Assembly: GCA_018396865.1 (NCBI GenBank)
Contig: JAGTRB010000013.1
Span: forward strand, 1-63,198
From: Candidatus Bathyarchaeota archaeon
GTDB lineage: Archaea; Thermoproteota; Bathyarchaeia; TCS64
Direction of reading: 5' to 3'
Length of the DNA stretch: 63,198 nucleotides
Numbering within the stretch: the first letter of the stretch is position 1; every line of letters begins with the position of its first letter. Made by a program: the position numbers and the translations under genes. The notes under the pieces were generated by a model. It searched no databases, was not told where the DNA came from, and was given only the letters and a program-made list of their open reading frames with translations. This document shows, piece by piece, positions 17,001 through 26,826 of this stretch.

Positions 17001-17522
17001 ATGTATGAGGAGACATTGATACTCCTCAAGCCCGATGCTCTTGAGCGCCGACTTGTAGGAGAGATAATCCAGAGATACGAGAGGGCTGGGCTGAGTATTC
17101 TCGACATAAGATTTTACAATAAAGTGGATGAGAATCTGGTTAGAATACAATACCCAGACTCGATGGCACTTCAGCTCGGTATGAAAGCCAAGGATGCTGT
17201 TGGGGGGGTGGTCGACCCAGAAGCCCATGGCCTAAAGGTACTTAGCTGGCTTAGAAGGTACCTATCTAGAGGCCCAATCATAGCCCTGAAGCTTGGAGGG
17301 GAGGATGCGATCGAGGTAGCGAGAAGGGTTACAGGCTACACCGATCCCTCCAGGGCTGAGAAGGGAACCATAAGGGGAGACCTCGGAGTAGACTCCATTA
17401 GGAGGAGCACTGAGGAGGGGAGGGCATGCGAGAACCTGGTCCACGCCTCTGGATCAAGGGAAGAGGCGGAGAGAGAACTCTCAATCTGGTTTCAAGACTG
17501 TGATCTTAGATCTGATGGATAG
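17001..17522 (+). CDS. ndk: Nucleoside diphosphate kinase
   Basis: Equilibrates nucleoside di- and triphosphates through a phosphohistidine. The catalytic H148 is in ENLVHASGS, and LILLKPDALERRLVGEIIQRYE and RGDLGVDSIRRS are standard. At 173 residues it is longer than the usual ~150: roughly residues 50-85 (YPDSMALQLGMKAKD through EAHGLKVLSWL) replace and extend the normal Kpn-adjacent region. The gene follows L24e by 18 bases, the conserved archaeal order. Similar insertions are known to me in some crenarchaeal Ndk proteins, but I cannot check an alignment. Confidence 0.94.
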   Translation: MYEETLILLKPDALERRLVGEIIQRYERAGLSILDIRFYNKVDENLVRIQYPDSMALQLGMKAKDAVGGVVDPEAHGLKVLSWLRRYLSRGPIIALKLGGEDAIEVARRVTGYTDPSRAEKGTIRGDLGVDSIRRSTEEGRACENLVHASGSREEAERELSIWFQDCDLRSDG

Positions 17523-17548
17523 AATTTGATGTGTGACTGTACGAACAA

Positions 17549-19420
17549 TTACCTTTTCTTCTCCTCTTCATCCACAACCTTATACTCTGCGTCTACCCTC
17601 TTCTTCTCCTGTCCCGAGGAGGCCTTCTCCGCATTCTGCTGCTGGGTGTATTGTGAGGCGGTCCTCTGGTAAACCTCTGCCCCGGCCTCCTGGACGATCT
17701 TTCTAAGTTCTTCAGCCTTTCTGTTTATCTCTTCGGTCTTGTCTGTCTTCATGGCCTCCTTAAGCTCATCGACGGCCTTCCTTATCCTGTTCTTATGCTC
17801 ATCCTTTAGCTTATCTCCAAGCTCGTTTAAGGTCTTCTCCGTAGTATAGATCAGGGAGTCTGCCAGGTTTTTCGCCTCGGCGAGTTCTCTGGCTCTCCTG
17901 TCCTGCTCGGCATACTGCTCGGCCTCCCTGATCATTCTCTCCTTCTCCTCCTTGCTCAATTTAGTTGATGCGGTGATGGTGATCCCCATCTGCTTCCCCG
18001 TGGCGAGATCTTTCGCTGTAACATTCAGAACACCATCGGCGTTTATGTCAAAGGTTACCTCTATCTGGGGCACCCCCCTAGGGGCTGGAGGGATCCCCGT
18101 AAGGTCAAAGCGGCCGAGGCTGATGTTATCCTTCGCCATCGCCCTCTCACCCTGTAATACATGGATTGTAACCGCAGTCTGGAAGTCAGCGGCTGTGGTG
18201 AATATCTGGCTCCTTCTTACGGGTATCGTCGTGTTCCTCTCTATGATCTTTGTGAAGACCCCTCCAAGGGTCTCGACCCCAAGGGAGAGGGGCGTAACAT
18301 CGAGGAGGAGTATATCCGTTATCTCCCCAGCCAGAACTGCTCCCTGTATTGCTGCCCCAATAGCAACACACTCCATGGGGTCGATACCCCTCTCGGGCTT
18401 CTTCCCCATGATCTCCTCTATATACTGCTGGACTAGAGGCATCTTTGTCTGACCCCCTATAAGGATTATCTTATCTATATCTTTGGGCGTTAGCTTTGCG
18501 TCTGCCAGTGTTCTCATTATCGGTTCCCTTATCCTCTCTACGATCGGCCTCGCAATCTGCTCGAGCTTGGCTCTCGTAAGGGTCATATGAAGGTGTTTGG
18601 GGCCAGTGGCGTCGGAGGTTATATATGGGAGATCTATTTCGGTTGTCAGGAGGTTAGAGAGCTCTATCTTCGCCTTCTCCGCGGCCTCCTTCAGCCTCGC
18701 CATCGCCCTCACATCGCCTCTGAGGTTTATACCCGTCTCACGCCTAAACTCCTCGATGAGATACTCAACTACGGCGTTGTCGATATCTGCTCCTCCGGTC
18801 TTTGTGTCTCCACTCGTCGCCAGGACCTCGAATACCCCCCCGCTTATCTCCATTATCGTGGTGTCGTTGGTCCCACCGCCGAAGCTGAAGACCATTATCT
18901 TCATCTCCTTATCCGCCTTGTCCAAGCCGTATGCGAGGGCTGCAGCAGTCGGCTCGTTGACTATTCTAGTCACCTTCAGCCCCGCGATCTCCCCCGCGTC
19001 TATAGTCGCCTGCCTCTGGTTATCGTTGAAGTGGGCAGGAACCGTTATGACGGCCTTGGTTATCTTCTCCCCGAGGTAGTCCTCGGCATCCCTAAGGATC
19101 TTCTTGAGGATGAATGCCGATATCTGCTGGGGGGTGTACTCCTTGCCAAATACCTCCACCTTATAGTCGGTTCCCATCATCCTCTTTATCTCCCTGATAG
19201 TCCCCTCCGGGTTTGTGACAGCCTGTCTCCTGGCAGGCTCCCCCACTAGGATCTGTCCGTCCTTGGTGAAGGCGACGACTGAGGGGAACATCTTTCCAGC
19301 CACTGTCGGCCCCTCAGCGCTCGGGATCACGACGGGCTTCCCTCCTATCATCACGGCTGCGGCTGAGTTCGTGGTGCCGAGGTCTATCCCTATTATCTTC
19401 TCCCTCTTCTCACCGCTCAT
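17549..19420 (-). CDS. dnaK: Chaperone DnaK (Hsp70)
   Basis: ATP-driven Hsp70 chaperone, 623 residues. The nucleotide-binding domain shows [13 protein letters not shown] near the N-terminus, [17 protein letters not shown] and [15 protein letters not shown]. The substrate domain begins with [14 protein letters not shown], and the helical lid ends in a charged tail. Many archaea lack Hsp70; those that have it are thought to have received it from bacteria. It is overlapped by grpE (4 bases) in the order grpE-dnaK, but no dnaJ lies within the window. Confidence 0.97.
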   Translation of the reverse strand: MSGEKREKIIGIDLGTTNSAAAVMIGGKPVVIPSAEGPTVAGKMFPSVVAFTKDGQILVGEPARRQAVTNPEGTIREIKRMMGTDYKVEVFGKEYTPQQISAFILKKILRDAEDYLGEKITKAVITVPAHFNDNQRQATIDAGEIAGLKVTRIVNEPTAAALAYGLDKADKEMKIMVFSFGGGTNDTTIMEISGGVFEVLATSGDTKTGGADIDNAVVEYLIEEFRRETGINLRGDVRAMARLKEAAEKAKIELSNLLTTEIDLPYITSDATGPKHLHMTLTRAKLEQIARPIVERIREPIMRTLADAKLTPKDIDKIILIGGQTKMPLVQQYIEEIMGKKPERGIDPMECVAIGAAIQGAVLAGEITDILLLDVTPLSLGVETLGGVFTKIIERNTTIPVRRSQIFTTAADFQTAVTIHVLQGERAMAKDNISLGRFDLTGIPPAPRGVPQIEVTFDINADGVLNVTAKDLATGKQMGITITASTKLSKEEKERMIREAEQYAEQDRRARELAEAKNLADSLIYTTEKTLNELGDKLKDEHKNRIRKAVDELKEAMKTDKTEEINRKAEELRKIVQEAGAEVYQRTASQYTQQQNAEKASSGQEKKRVDAEYKVVDEEEKKR

Positions 19421-19968
19421 CTACTCACCTCCTCGACCTTCTTAGAGCCCGGGTTGCGCGCCACCTTAACCATGCTAGGCCTGAGAACCTTGCCCCTTAG
19501 GAGGTAGCCTTTCCTCACCTCCTCCACCACTATCCCGTCCTCCTTTCCAGGGGCTTCCACCTCAATAACAGCCTCGTGGAGGTTGGGGTCGAAGGGCTTT
19601 CCCAGGGCCTCTATGGGGGAGAGACCCTCCCTCTCTAGTATCCTTCCCAGCTTTTTCCTGATGATCTCCACGCCTCGAAGGAGTTGAGAGCCATCGTCCT
19701 TACTTGCGGACTCTATAGCGAGATCAAGCTCCTCAACCACTGGTAGGAGCTGCAGTAGAAGGTGGGATCTCCACCTCTCCACCTCCTCATCCACCCTCTT
19801 CTGCATCTGCTTCCTTAGGTTCTCGATATCTGCCTGGGCATACTTCAGCTGGTTTAGGTAGGAGGCGGCCTTCTGCTTCTCTCCTAAATATGCCGCCTCT
19901 AACTCCGCCAATCTCCTCATGGGATCCTCACCTTGGACTGACTCTTCCTCATCCTTCCCGGAGGACAT
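19417..19968 (-). CDS. grpE: Nucleotide exchange factor GrpE
   Basis: Exchange factor for DnaK, 183 residues. An N-terminal coiled coil ([21 protein letters not shown]) is followed by the [13 protein letters not shown] stretch and the beta-domain with [45 protein letters not shown] split across the end, which is the GrpE signature region. It is the first gene of the minus-strand pair and overlaps the dnaK start, so stoichiometry is probably set by coupled translation. Confidence 0.95.
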   Translation of the reverse strand: MSSGKDEEESVQGEDPMRRLAELEAAYLGEKQKAASYLNQLKYAQADIENLRKQMQKRVDEEVERWRSHLLLQLLPVVEELDLAIESASKDDGSQLLRGVEIIRKKLGRILEREGLSPIEALGKPFDPNLHEAVIEVEAPGKEDGIVVEEVRKGYLLRGKVLRPSMVKVARNPGSKKVEEVSR

Positions 19969-20022
19969 GGCGACACATCCGAGGCTCCTGAAACAACTAG
20001 GAGGGGTTATTTATCTCCTTTA

Positions 20023-21375
20023 CTAATCCAGCCAGAGTTCCACTAGCTTTCTAGTAACCCTCTCCACCTGCTCAACCGCCGTCCCGATGTACCCCTCCGG
20101 CCTAAGCCACTCCTCAAGCTCCTCCCTATCAATTAGAGATGAGGCCTCTTCATCTTCAAGTATGACTTCCCTTAGGCTCCGTTTCTCCCTCCAGCATCTC
20201 ATCGCCAGGCGCCTCAGCATCTCATGGGCCTCCTGCCTGCCCATGCCCTTCCTCACCAGCTCAATCATGATCCTCTCGGTCATCGGGAGACCTAGGGAGA
20301 GATCGATGTTTCTTCCTATATTTTCGTAGTCGAACTCCAACCCCCTGATTATGGAGATCATCTGTCTAAGAATGTAGTCGGTCAGGATGAAGCCCTCCGG
20401 TATGGTTATCCTCTCCACTGAGGAGTTGGTAAGGTCCCTCTCATGCTCTAGGGCTATAGTCTCGAGGGAGGGGAGGACGCTCGCTCTTATTATCCTCGCC
20501 AGGCCGCAGATCCTCTCACTCTTATGTGGATTCCTCTTATGGGGCATCGTGGAGGATCCCACCTGCCCTGCTGAGAAGGGTTCATAGACCTCGGATATCT
20601 CGGTCCTCTGGAGGTTTCTGATCTCCCTGCCGATCTTATCAAGTGTTCCAGCTATTAGGGCTAGGAGGCATTGTAGCTCGGCGTGGATATCCCTCTGAAC
20701 CACCTGGTTTGTTATATCAGCTGGCTTAAGGCCCAGCTTCTCCATGGTCAGCTTCTGGATCTCGAAGCCCTCAGGCCCGAACCCAGCCATCGTCCCCACA
20801 GCTCCGCTCATCTTGCCAACGAGAGCCCTCCTTCTGCACTCCCCGAGCCTCTCCAGATGCCTTGAGACCTCGCAGGCCCAGATGGCGAACTTCATCCCAT
20901 AGGTCGTGGGGATGGCGTGCTGTCCATGTGTTCTCCCCATGCAAAGAGTCTTCTTATGAGCCTCAGCTTGTTCCACAAGGGCCCTAAGGAGCTCCTTCAG
21001 ATCCCTCTCCAAAACCTCCAAGGCGTCCCTTATCTGTAGCGCAAGGGCCGTGTCGACTATATCGTAGCTTGTCGCCCCAAGATGGACATATCCGCCTGCA
21101 CCTCCCTCGCAGACCTCTGAGAGGGCGGATACCAAGGCCATAATGTCATGGTCCAACAGCCGCTCTAACTCCTTCACCCTCTCCAATCGGACGTACATCG
21201 TCTTCGCCTTTCTCCCGATCTCCTCCGATGCCTCTGGTGGAATAAGCCCAAGCTGGGCCTGAGCCCATGAGAGCGCTGCTTCCACGTCGAGCATCTTCTG
21301 GAGCCTCGCCTCCTCGGTGAAGATCCTCCTCATCTCATGGTAGTAGTATCTGTTCTCTATCGGATGGACCGACAT
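20023..21375 (-). CDS. purB: Adenylosuccinate lyase
   Basis: Fumarase/aspartase superfamily enzyme acting twice in purine synthesis, on SAICAR and on adenylosuccinate. The 450-residue protein has HLGATSYDIVDTA, GRTHGQHAIPTTYGMKFAIWA (with the general acid/base His) and the flexible signature loop GSSTMPHKRNPHKSE. It lies upstream of grpE on the same strand with a 54-base gap, so co-transcription with grpE-dnaK is possible but not shown. Confidence 0.96.
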   Translation of the reverse strand: MSVHPIENRYYYHEMRRIFTEEARLQKMLDVEAALSWAQAQLGLIPPEASEEIGRKAKTMYVRLERVKELERLLDHDIMALVSALSEVCEGGAGGYVHLGATSYDIVDTALALQIRDALEVLERDLKELLRALVEQAEAHKKTLCMGRTHGQHAIPTTYGMKFAIWACEVSRHLERLGECRRRALVGKMSGAVGTMAGFGPEGFEIQKLTMEKLGLKPADITNQVVQRDIHAELQCLLALIAGTLDKIGREIRNLQRTEISEVYEPFSAGQVGSSTMPHKRNPHKSERICGLARIIRASVLPSLETIALEHERDLTNSSVERITIPEGFILTDYILRQMISIIRGLEFDYENIGRNIDLSLGLPMTERIMIELVRKGMGRQEAHEMLRRLAMRCWREKRSLREVILEDEEASSLIDREELEEWLRPEGYIGTAVEQVERVTRKLVELWLD

Positions 21376-21496
21376 CCGACCTCATCAACAAATAATCTAA
21401 ACCGTACATTAAGGGTTTCCCCTTGAAGATCAGCCACGATGATTTTAAATTCCTACACGAACCTTCATAGGAGTATACCTAGGGGGAGAAATCAAA

Positions 21497-22294
21497 TTGA
21501 GTCCTGGTCTGAACATAGTAGTCTGCATAAAGCAGGTTCCTGAGACTACAGAGGTCGAGATAGACCCCGAGACAGGGAGGCTGAAGAGGGAGGGGGTCGC
21601 GGCGGTCATCAACCCATTCGACGAGTACGCATTGGAGGAGGGGATCAGGCTGAAGGAGAGGTACGGGGGAAGAGTTAAGGTCCTCACCATGGGCCCTCCC
21701 CAGGCTGAGGAGGCGTTGAGAGAAGCTCTGGCCATGGGCTGTGACGAGGCTTGGCTCGCCACGGATAGGGCATTCGCAGGGGCTGACACATGGGCCACAA
21801 GCTTCACACTCGCCCAGTGTATAAGGAAGGTTGGCCCTTATGACCTGATAATCTGCGGACTCAAGACCACGGATGGGGATACAGGGCAGACCGGCCCAGA
21901 GCTGGCCCAGCATCTGGGAGTCCCCCACATCTGCTATGTGAATCGGATCCTGGAGGTCTCAGAGAGGTCGATAATGGTATCAAGGATGCTGGACGATGGT
22001 GTCGAGACCCTAGAAGCCCCACTGCCCACCCTCATCACGGTTACGAAGGAGATCAATACTCCGAGGCTTGCAACCCTAAGCGGAAGGCTAAGGGCGAAGA
22101 GGGCGGAGATAAAGACCATAACCCTTAAAGATCTGGGAGGAGATCCAAAGAGCTACGGGCTGGAAGCCTCCCCCACCCGGGTCATTAAGGTCTTCACACC
22201 CCCAAAGGTTGTGGGAGGGGAGGTTATAGAGGGGCCACCCGACTATTTGGCAGAGACGATCTTCAAGAAGCTGATAGAGCTGAAGGTGATTTAA
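21497..22294 (+). CDS. etfB: Electron transfer flavoprotein beta subunit
   Basis: FixA/EtfB, 265 residues, half of a flavin heterodimer. The Rossmann-like segments IVVCIKQVPETTEVEID, NPFDEYALEEGIRLKE and the nucleotide-binding GLKTTDGDTGQTGPELAQHLG are clear. It begins with TTG at 21497 after AGGGGGAG and ends at the base before etfA. With a ferredoxin-fused EtfA and a GlcD-type oxidase downstream it probably belongs to a bifurcating or confurcating complex rather than to a beta-oxidation chain. Confidence 0.94.
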   Translation: MSPGLNIVVCIKQVPETTEVEIDPETGRLKREGVAAVINPFDEYALEEGIRLKERYGGRVKVLTMGPPQAEEALREALAMGCDEAWLATDRAFAGADTWATSFTLAQCIRKVGPYDLIICGLKTTDGDTGQTGPELAQHLGVPHICYVNRILEVSERSIMVSRMLDDGVETLEAPLPTLITVTKEINTPRLATLSGRLRAKRAEIKTITLKDLGGDPKSYGLEASPTRVIKVFTPPKVVGGEVIEGPPDYLAETIFKKLIELKVI

Positions 22295-23518
22295 TTGGCA
22301 TTCGAAGGGCCTTTAAGGCTGGAAAGGGATAAATGTACAGGCTGCGGCATATGCGCCTCGGCCTGCCCATTCGGCGTTATAGAGCTTATCGACGGCTACC
22401 CAGTCATAGGGGCTGATTGCAGGCTCTGCGCCTCATGTGTTGAGGTATGCCCAAACAAGGCATTAACGCTGAGGGAGGGAGCTGAGGCCGAAAAGATATC
22501 GGGTTACAGCGGGGTCTTAACCTTCGCCGAGCAGAGGAGGGGGAGGATCCACCCAGTCTCCTACGAGCTCCTGGGGAAAGGTAGGGAGCTGGCGGACAAG
22601 CTGGGAGAGCCCTTGAGCTCAGTTATCATAGGGTGCAGAGTTACAGAGATGGCTGAAGAACTCATAATGAGGGGTGCTGATAGGGTCTATGTTTACGACG
22701 ACCCAAGACTCGCGGACTTCAGGGATGACCCATACTCGGCCCTGCTCGTCGACCTGGTGAGGAAGGTTAGGCCCAGCATATTCCTCTTCGGCGCCACATC
22801 GATAGGCCGTTCTCTGGCTCCAAGGGTTGCAGCCTCATTAAACACAGGCCTCACTGCGGACTGCACGGGCTTGGATATAGACCTTGAGACGAGGCTCTTG
22901 GTGCAGACAAGGCCCGCCTTCGGTGGTAACGTGATGGCGACCATCATCTGTCCAAGGACTAGGCCTCAGATGGCGACCGTGAGGTATAAGGTGATGCCTG
23001 AGGCTCCCAGAGACCCAGATCGCAAGGGGGAGATTAAACTGATGAAACTCGATGCGGCGAGCCTCCCAGACAGGGTGAGGATCCTAGACTTCCAGCCCCT
23101 TAAGGAGGAGGTCAGCATAACGGAGGCTGATGTGGTTGTCTCAGGAGGTAAGGGGCTCGGAGCCCCCGAAGGCTTCAGGTTGATTGAGGAACTTGCAGGC
23201 CTTCTTGGAGGAGCTGTTGGGGCGAGCAGGCCTACCGTGGATGAGGGGTGGATTGGGTACTCCCACCAGGTCGGGTTGAGCGGCAGGACGGTGAGGCCCA
23301 AGCTCTACATAGCCTGCGGTATCTCAGGAGCGGTCCAGCACCTAGCTGGGATGAAGACATCGGACTTCATTATAGCCATAAACAAGGATCGCGATGCCCC
23401 CATCTTCACAGTCGCATCCCTCGGGATAGTGGGAGACCTCTATGAGATCATCCCACGGCTTATAGAGAGGATAAGGGAGTATAAGAAAGATGTCTCGGTA
23501 CGGACGGGTCACTCCTGA
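22295..23518 (+). CDS. etfA: Electron transfer flavoprotein alpha subunit with N-terminal ferredoxin domain
   Basis: 407 residues. Residues 1-60 hold two [4Fe-4S] motifs, C14/C17/C20/C24 ([12 protein letters not shown]) and C42/C45/C48/C52 ([12 protein letters not shown]). The EtfA domains follow, with the FAD-binding C-terminal part [33 protein letters not shown] split over ~325-360 and [14 protein letters not shown]. It starts with TTG directly after the etfB stop. The ferredoxin fusion is the arrangement known from the Acetobacterium lactate dehydrogenase/Etf complex, where it carries electrons between ferredoxin and flavin. Confidence 0.94.
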   Translation: MAFEGPLRLERDKCTGCGICASACPFGVIELIDGYPVIGADCRLCASCVEVCPNKALTLREGAEAEKISGYSGVLTFAEQRRGRIHPVSYELLGKGRELADKLGEPLSSVIIGCRVTEMAEELIMRGADRVYVYDDPRLADFRDDPYSALLVDLVRKVRPSIFLFGATSIGRSLAPRVAASLNTGLTADCTGLDIDLETRLLVQTRPAFGGNVMATIICPRTRPQMATVRYKVMPEAPRDPDRKGEIKLMKLDAASLPDRVRILDFQPLKEEVSITEADVVVSGGKGLGAPEGFRLIEELAGLLGGAVGASRPTVDEGWIGYSHQVGLSGRTVRPKLYIACGISGAVQHLAGMKTSDFIIAINKDRDAPIFTVASLGIVGDLYEIIPRLIERIREYKKDVSVRTGHS

Positions 23519-24890
23519 GATCAGGTCTAGGCTTGTTGAGATAGTTGGAAGGGACGACCTCCTAGATGACGAAGAGTCGCTTCAAAGGCATTCTCACGAT
23601 GAGAGCTTAATGCCCCCTCACCTTCCTGAGGTGGTCGTTAGGCCGTCCAGCAGCGAGGAGGTTTCGAAGATAATGAGGCTGGCATACGAGGAGAGGATCC
23701 CGGTTACCCCCCAAGGCTCTAGGACTGGCCTCAGCGGTGGGGCCCACCCGATCCACGGGGGGATTGCCCTCACCCTTGAGGGGATGAACAGGATGATCGA
23801 GATAGATGAGGAGAACCTTATGGCGGTGGTCGAGCCAGGGGTCCTCATCATGGACCTGCACCAGGAGACGGAGAAGAGGGGGCTCCTATACCCCCCAGAC
23901 CCTGGGCAGGAGTCGGGAACCATTGGGGGAAACATATCCACGAATGCCGGGGGAGTCAGAGGGATGAAGTATGGGGTTACCAGAGACTATGTGAACGGGC
24001 TGGAGGCGGTCCTGCCGAGCGGCGAGATCATAACCCTAGGAGGGAAGACCGTTAAGAACTCAACAGGATATGAGCTATTAGACCTAATCATAGGCTCTGA
24101 GGGAACCCTGGCCATAGTGACCCAAGCAACCCTCAGGCTCCTCCCAAAGCCCCTCTACACAGCCCTTGCCTACATCCCCTTCAAGGATGTGAGGGGGGCG
24201 ACGAGGAGCGTGTCAGAGATAGTGAGGAGGAGAGTGATGCCCTACGCATTAGAGTACATTGGACAGCATGCAGTCCTCACAGCGGAGAGGTACCTCGGCC
24301 GAAGTCTGCCCGACCACGATCACCCAGCGTACCTCATGGTTGGGGTGGAGGGGAACAGGGAGGAGGATGTTGAGAGGGACCTTGAAACTGTTGGGGAGAT
24401 ATGCATGGAGAGGGGAGGGGTAGAGGTTTATGTGGCCGATACTCAGACAAGACAGAGGCAGCTATGGGAGGCTAGGAAGTGCCTCTTCGACGCCTATAAG
24501 GCCTTCTGGGAGATAGATGAGGTGGATGTCTGCGTTCCAAGGAGCCGTATACCCGACTACATAGAAGGAGCCGAGAAGGTCATGGAGAGCCAGGGGGTCC
24601 TCATCTCCAACATAGGCCATGCAGGAGATGGGAACGTCCACAGTATAATCCTTAGGGGGGAGCTCGAGAGGGATCGATGGCTCCAACTCCTCGAAAGGAT
24701 AACGGACAGGCTCATAGAGATAGGGTTAAGCCTTGGGGGAACCGTATCCGGAGAACACGGATTAGGATACACTAAGAAGAAGTACCTCCCATACAAGGTA
24801 GGGAAAGCTCAGGTTGAACTGATGAAGGCGATAAAAAGAGCCTTTGACCCATATAACATCCTTAACCCGGGAAAAGTCTTCGACTTATAA
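23490..24890 (+). CDS. FAD-linked 2-hydroxyacid dehydrogenase (GlcD/LctD type)
   Basis: 466 residues with the vanillyl-alcohol-oxidase/PCMH FAD fold. FAD motifs are TPQGSRTGLSGGAHPIHGGIAL and PPDPGQESGTIGGNISTNAGG, and the C-terminal cap has NIGHAGDGNVH and SGEHGLGYTKKKYL, matching GlcD, D-lactate and D-2-hydroxyglutarate dehydrogenases. It overlaps the 3' end of etfA by 29 bases, showing a single operon. The likely job is oxidation of D-lactate, glycolate or another 2-hydroxyacid with electrons passed to EtfAB. The substrate is not fixed by sequence. Confidence 0.9.
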   Translation: MSRYGRVTPEIRSRLVEIVGRDDLLDDEESLQRHSHDESLMPPHLPEVVVRPSSSEEVSKIMRLAYEERIPVTPQGSRTGLSGGAHPIHGGIALTLEGMNRMIEIDEENLMAVVEPGVLIMDLHQETEKRGLLYPPDPGQESGTIGGNISTNAGGVRGMKYGVTRDYVNGLEAVLPSGEIITLGGKTVKNSTGYELLDLIIGSEGTLAIVTQATLRLLPKPLYTALAYIPFKDVRGATRSVSEIVRRRVMPYALEYIGQHAVLTAERYLGRSLPDHDHPAYLMVGVEGNREEDVERDLETVGEICMERGGVEVYVADTQTRQRQLWEARKCLFDAYKAFWEIDEVDVCVPRSRIPDYIEGAEKVMESQGVLISNIGHAGDGNVHSIILRGELERDRWLQLLERITDRLIEIGLSLGGTVSGEHGLGYTKKKYLPYKVGKAQVELMKAIKRAFDPYNILNPGKVFDL

Positions 24891-25066
24891 CTTATTAACT
24901 TATGATGATGGAGCTTCTAACCTGATGTAAGCTAAAAAATATGTTATTTCAACCCACATGAAGTTTTCCCAGTCCTCAAAATCCATCTAAGGGGCTAATA
25001 GAGCTCCAAGAACCTCATGTTTTATAAATAGAAGACTCTGGAGATAATGGGCAGTGGATCGGAGCG

Positions 25067-26716
25067 ATGAACTGGAAGGAGGATCTCCCCAAGATAGCCG
25101 AGGCCCTGGGGGCTGATATGGCCCTCATGAATGGGAAGATCATAACGCTCGATGAGGAGGGGACAATAGCCCAAGCGGTTGCTGTAAAATATGGGAGGAT
25201 CGCTAAGGTCGGTTCAGATGCAGAGATATCAAGCCTCATTAGGGATAGAACCGAGGTGATCGACCTTCAAGGTAGGGCGGTCACCCCAGGCCTGATCTCA
25301 ACACACGATCATTTTCTAGACTATGGGTTAAACGCAAGGTTTGGCATAGACCTCTGGTATCCCAAGGTTAAGAGCATATCAGATATCGTCAAGGCAGTTG
25401 AGGCTAAGGTCAAGGAAACCCCCAAGGGTGAATGGATAATAGGTTTTGGCTGGGATGAAAACCTTCTGGAGGAGGGGAGACCCCCAAACCGGTGGGATCT
25501 AGATCCCGTCTCCCCGGAGAATCCAGTCTACCTAGGCAGGGTCTACCAGATGGTCTCAGTGAACAGCTTAGCCCTCAGGATAGCTGGGGTGACTAGAGAT
25601 ACCCCCGACCCTCAGTATGGCAGAATATACCGTGATGAGAGGGGGGAGCCCACTGGCGTATTCCTCACCATCCTCCCCTCAGCTGACCCATTCCTGGGTA
25701 TTATGCCAAAGTTCAGCACCTCCCAGAAGGAGGAGGCTATAGTAAAAGCATGCTCTGATTATAATGCGGAGGGCTTCACCGCCGTCGTTGATCCTGGGGT
25801 TGGAGCCACCGAACCAGACGATCTAGTCGCTTATCAGAGGGTGGCGAATAAAGGGGAACTCACCGTCCGCGTCTACGCTCTATATGGTTTCGTGAGAAGT
25901 GTAGTTGAGGCGAAGGAGGCTGTTAGAAGGGTGGCGGTCTTCGGAGATGATATGTTCAGAATAGGGGGCGTGAAGCTGAGCCTTGACGGAGGAGTAGTGC
26001 CTAAGACAGCTATGTTCTATGAGCCCTATTTAGGGGAGCCTGAGAATAGGGGGAGGTCCAAATGGAGAAAGGAAGACCTAGTAGAGGCCGTCAGCATCCT
26101 CCATGATGCTGGCTTCCAGTGCTGTATCCACGCCATAGGCGATCAGGCCATAGACTGGGCTATAGATGCCTTCGAGGAGGCCATGAGAAGGAATCCAAGG
26201 CCTGACCCGAGGCACCAGGTGATCCACATATACTATCCGACCGCCGAGGCGATTGAGAGGGTAATACGATTAGGCCTCATGGCAAACGTTCAATCCGTGT
26301 TCATCCATTTCGAGGGGGACACGTACATTAAGAACTTGGGAGAGGGGAGAGGAGGGTGCGTCAAACCCTTGAAGACCCTAATAAGGAAGGGCATATCCGT
26401 AGGAAATAGCCAGGACTACCCCTCCGGACCAATATCGGCCAGCCTGGGCCTCTGGGCTGCAGTGGCTAGGAAGACCAGGAGTGGTAGGACCATATGCCCA
26501 GGGGAGAGGATAACCGTTGAGGAGGCCCTTAAGACATACACCACATGGGCCTCCCGGCATATCTTCATGGAGGATAGGATAGGCTCGATAGAGATAGGGA
26601 AATATGCCGATATGGTTGTCTGGAAGGAGGACCCCTACACAATTCCAGAAGATAGGCTTAAAGAACTAAAGGTGTATATGACGATTGTTAACGGTAAAAT
26701 TGTATATAGATCCTGA
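25067..26716 (+). CDS. Amidohydrolase, YtcJ-like (amidohydrolase 3 family)
   Basis: A 549-residue metal-dependent hydrolase of the amidohydrolase superfamily. An N-terminal beta-sandwich (ADMALMNGKIITLDEEGTI) leads into the barrel with the metal ligands HDH (STHDHF), H in CIHAIGDQAIDWA, and a late Asp in NSQDYPSGPISASL; the end is the usual ADMVVWKEDP...VNGKIVY. Such enzymes hydrolyse N-formimidoyl, imide or amide substrates, and this one's substrate is unknown. TTTTATAAATA at 25020-25030 is a plausible promoter, so it is likely transcribed alone. Confidence 0.88.
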   Translation: MNWKEDLPKIAEALGADMALMNGKIITLDEEGTIAQAVAVKYGRIAKVGSDAEISSLIRDRTEVIDLQGRAVTPGLISTHDHFLDYGLNARFGIDLWYPKVKSISDIVKAVEAKVKETPKGEWIIGFGWDENLLEEGRPPNRWDLDPVSPENPVYLGRVYQMVSVNSLALRIAGVTRDTPDPQYGRIYRDERGEPTGVFLTILPSADPFLGIMPKFSTSQKEEAIVKACSDYNAEGFTAVVDPGVGATEPDDLVAYQRVANKGELTVRVYALYGFVRSVVEAKEAVRRVAVFGDDMFRIGGVKLSLDGGVVPKTAMFYEPYLGEPENRGRSKWRKEDLVEAVSILHDAGFQCCIHAIGDQAIDWAIDAFEEAMRRNPRPDPRHQVIHIYYPTAEAIERVIRLGLMANVQSVFIHFEGDTYIKNLGEGRGGCVKPLKTLIRKGISVGNSQDYPSGPISASLGLWAAVARKTRSGRTICPGERITVEEALKTYTTWASRHIFMEDRIGSIEIGKYADMVVWKEDPYTIPEDRLKELKVYMTIVNGKIVYRS

Positions 26717-26826
26717 TTTTAAAGGTGTTCATTATACTATCTTCCAGTTATTTATTCTATGCATAATGAGATGAAACCTCGAAAAATTCATCTGGGTAGG
26801 CCTCGAATATATGTTGCGGGGTAGAG

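Noticed and set aside
18587-19249. Long plus-strand reading frame of 220 codons opposite dnaK.
   Set aside because: It is the complement of the highly conserved dnaK coding strand; GC-rich coding bias creates the open frame.
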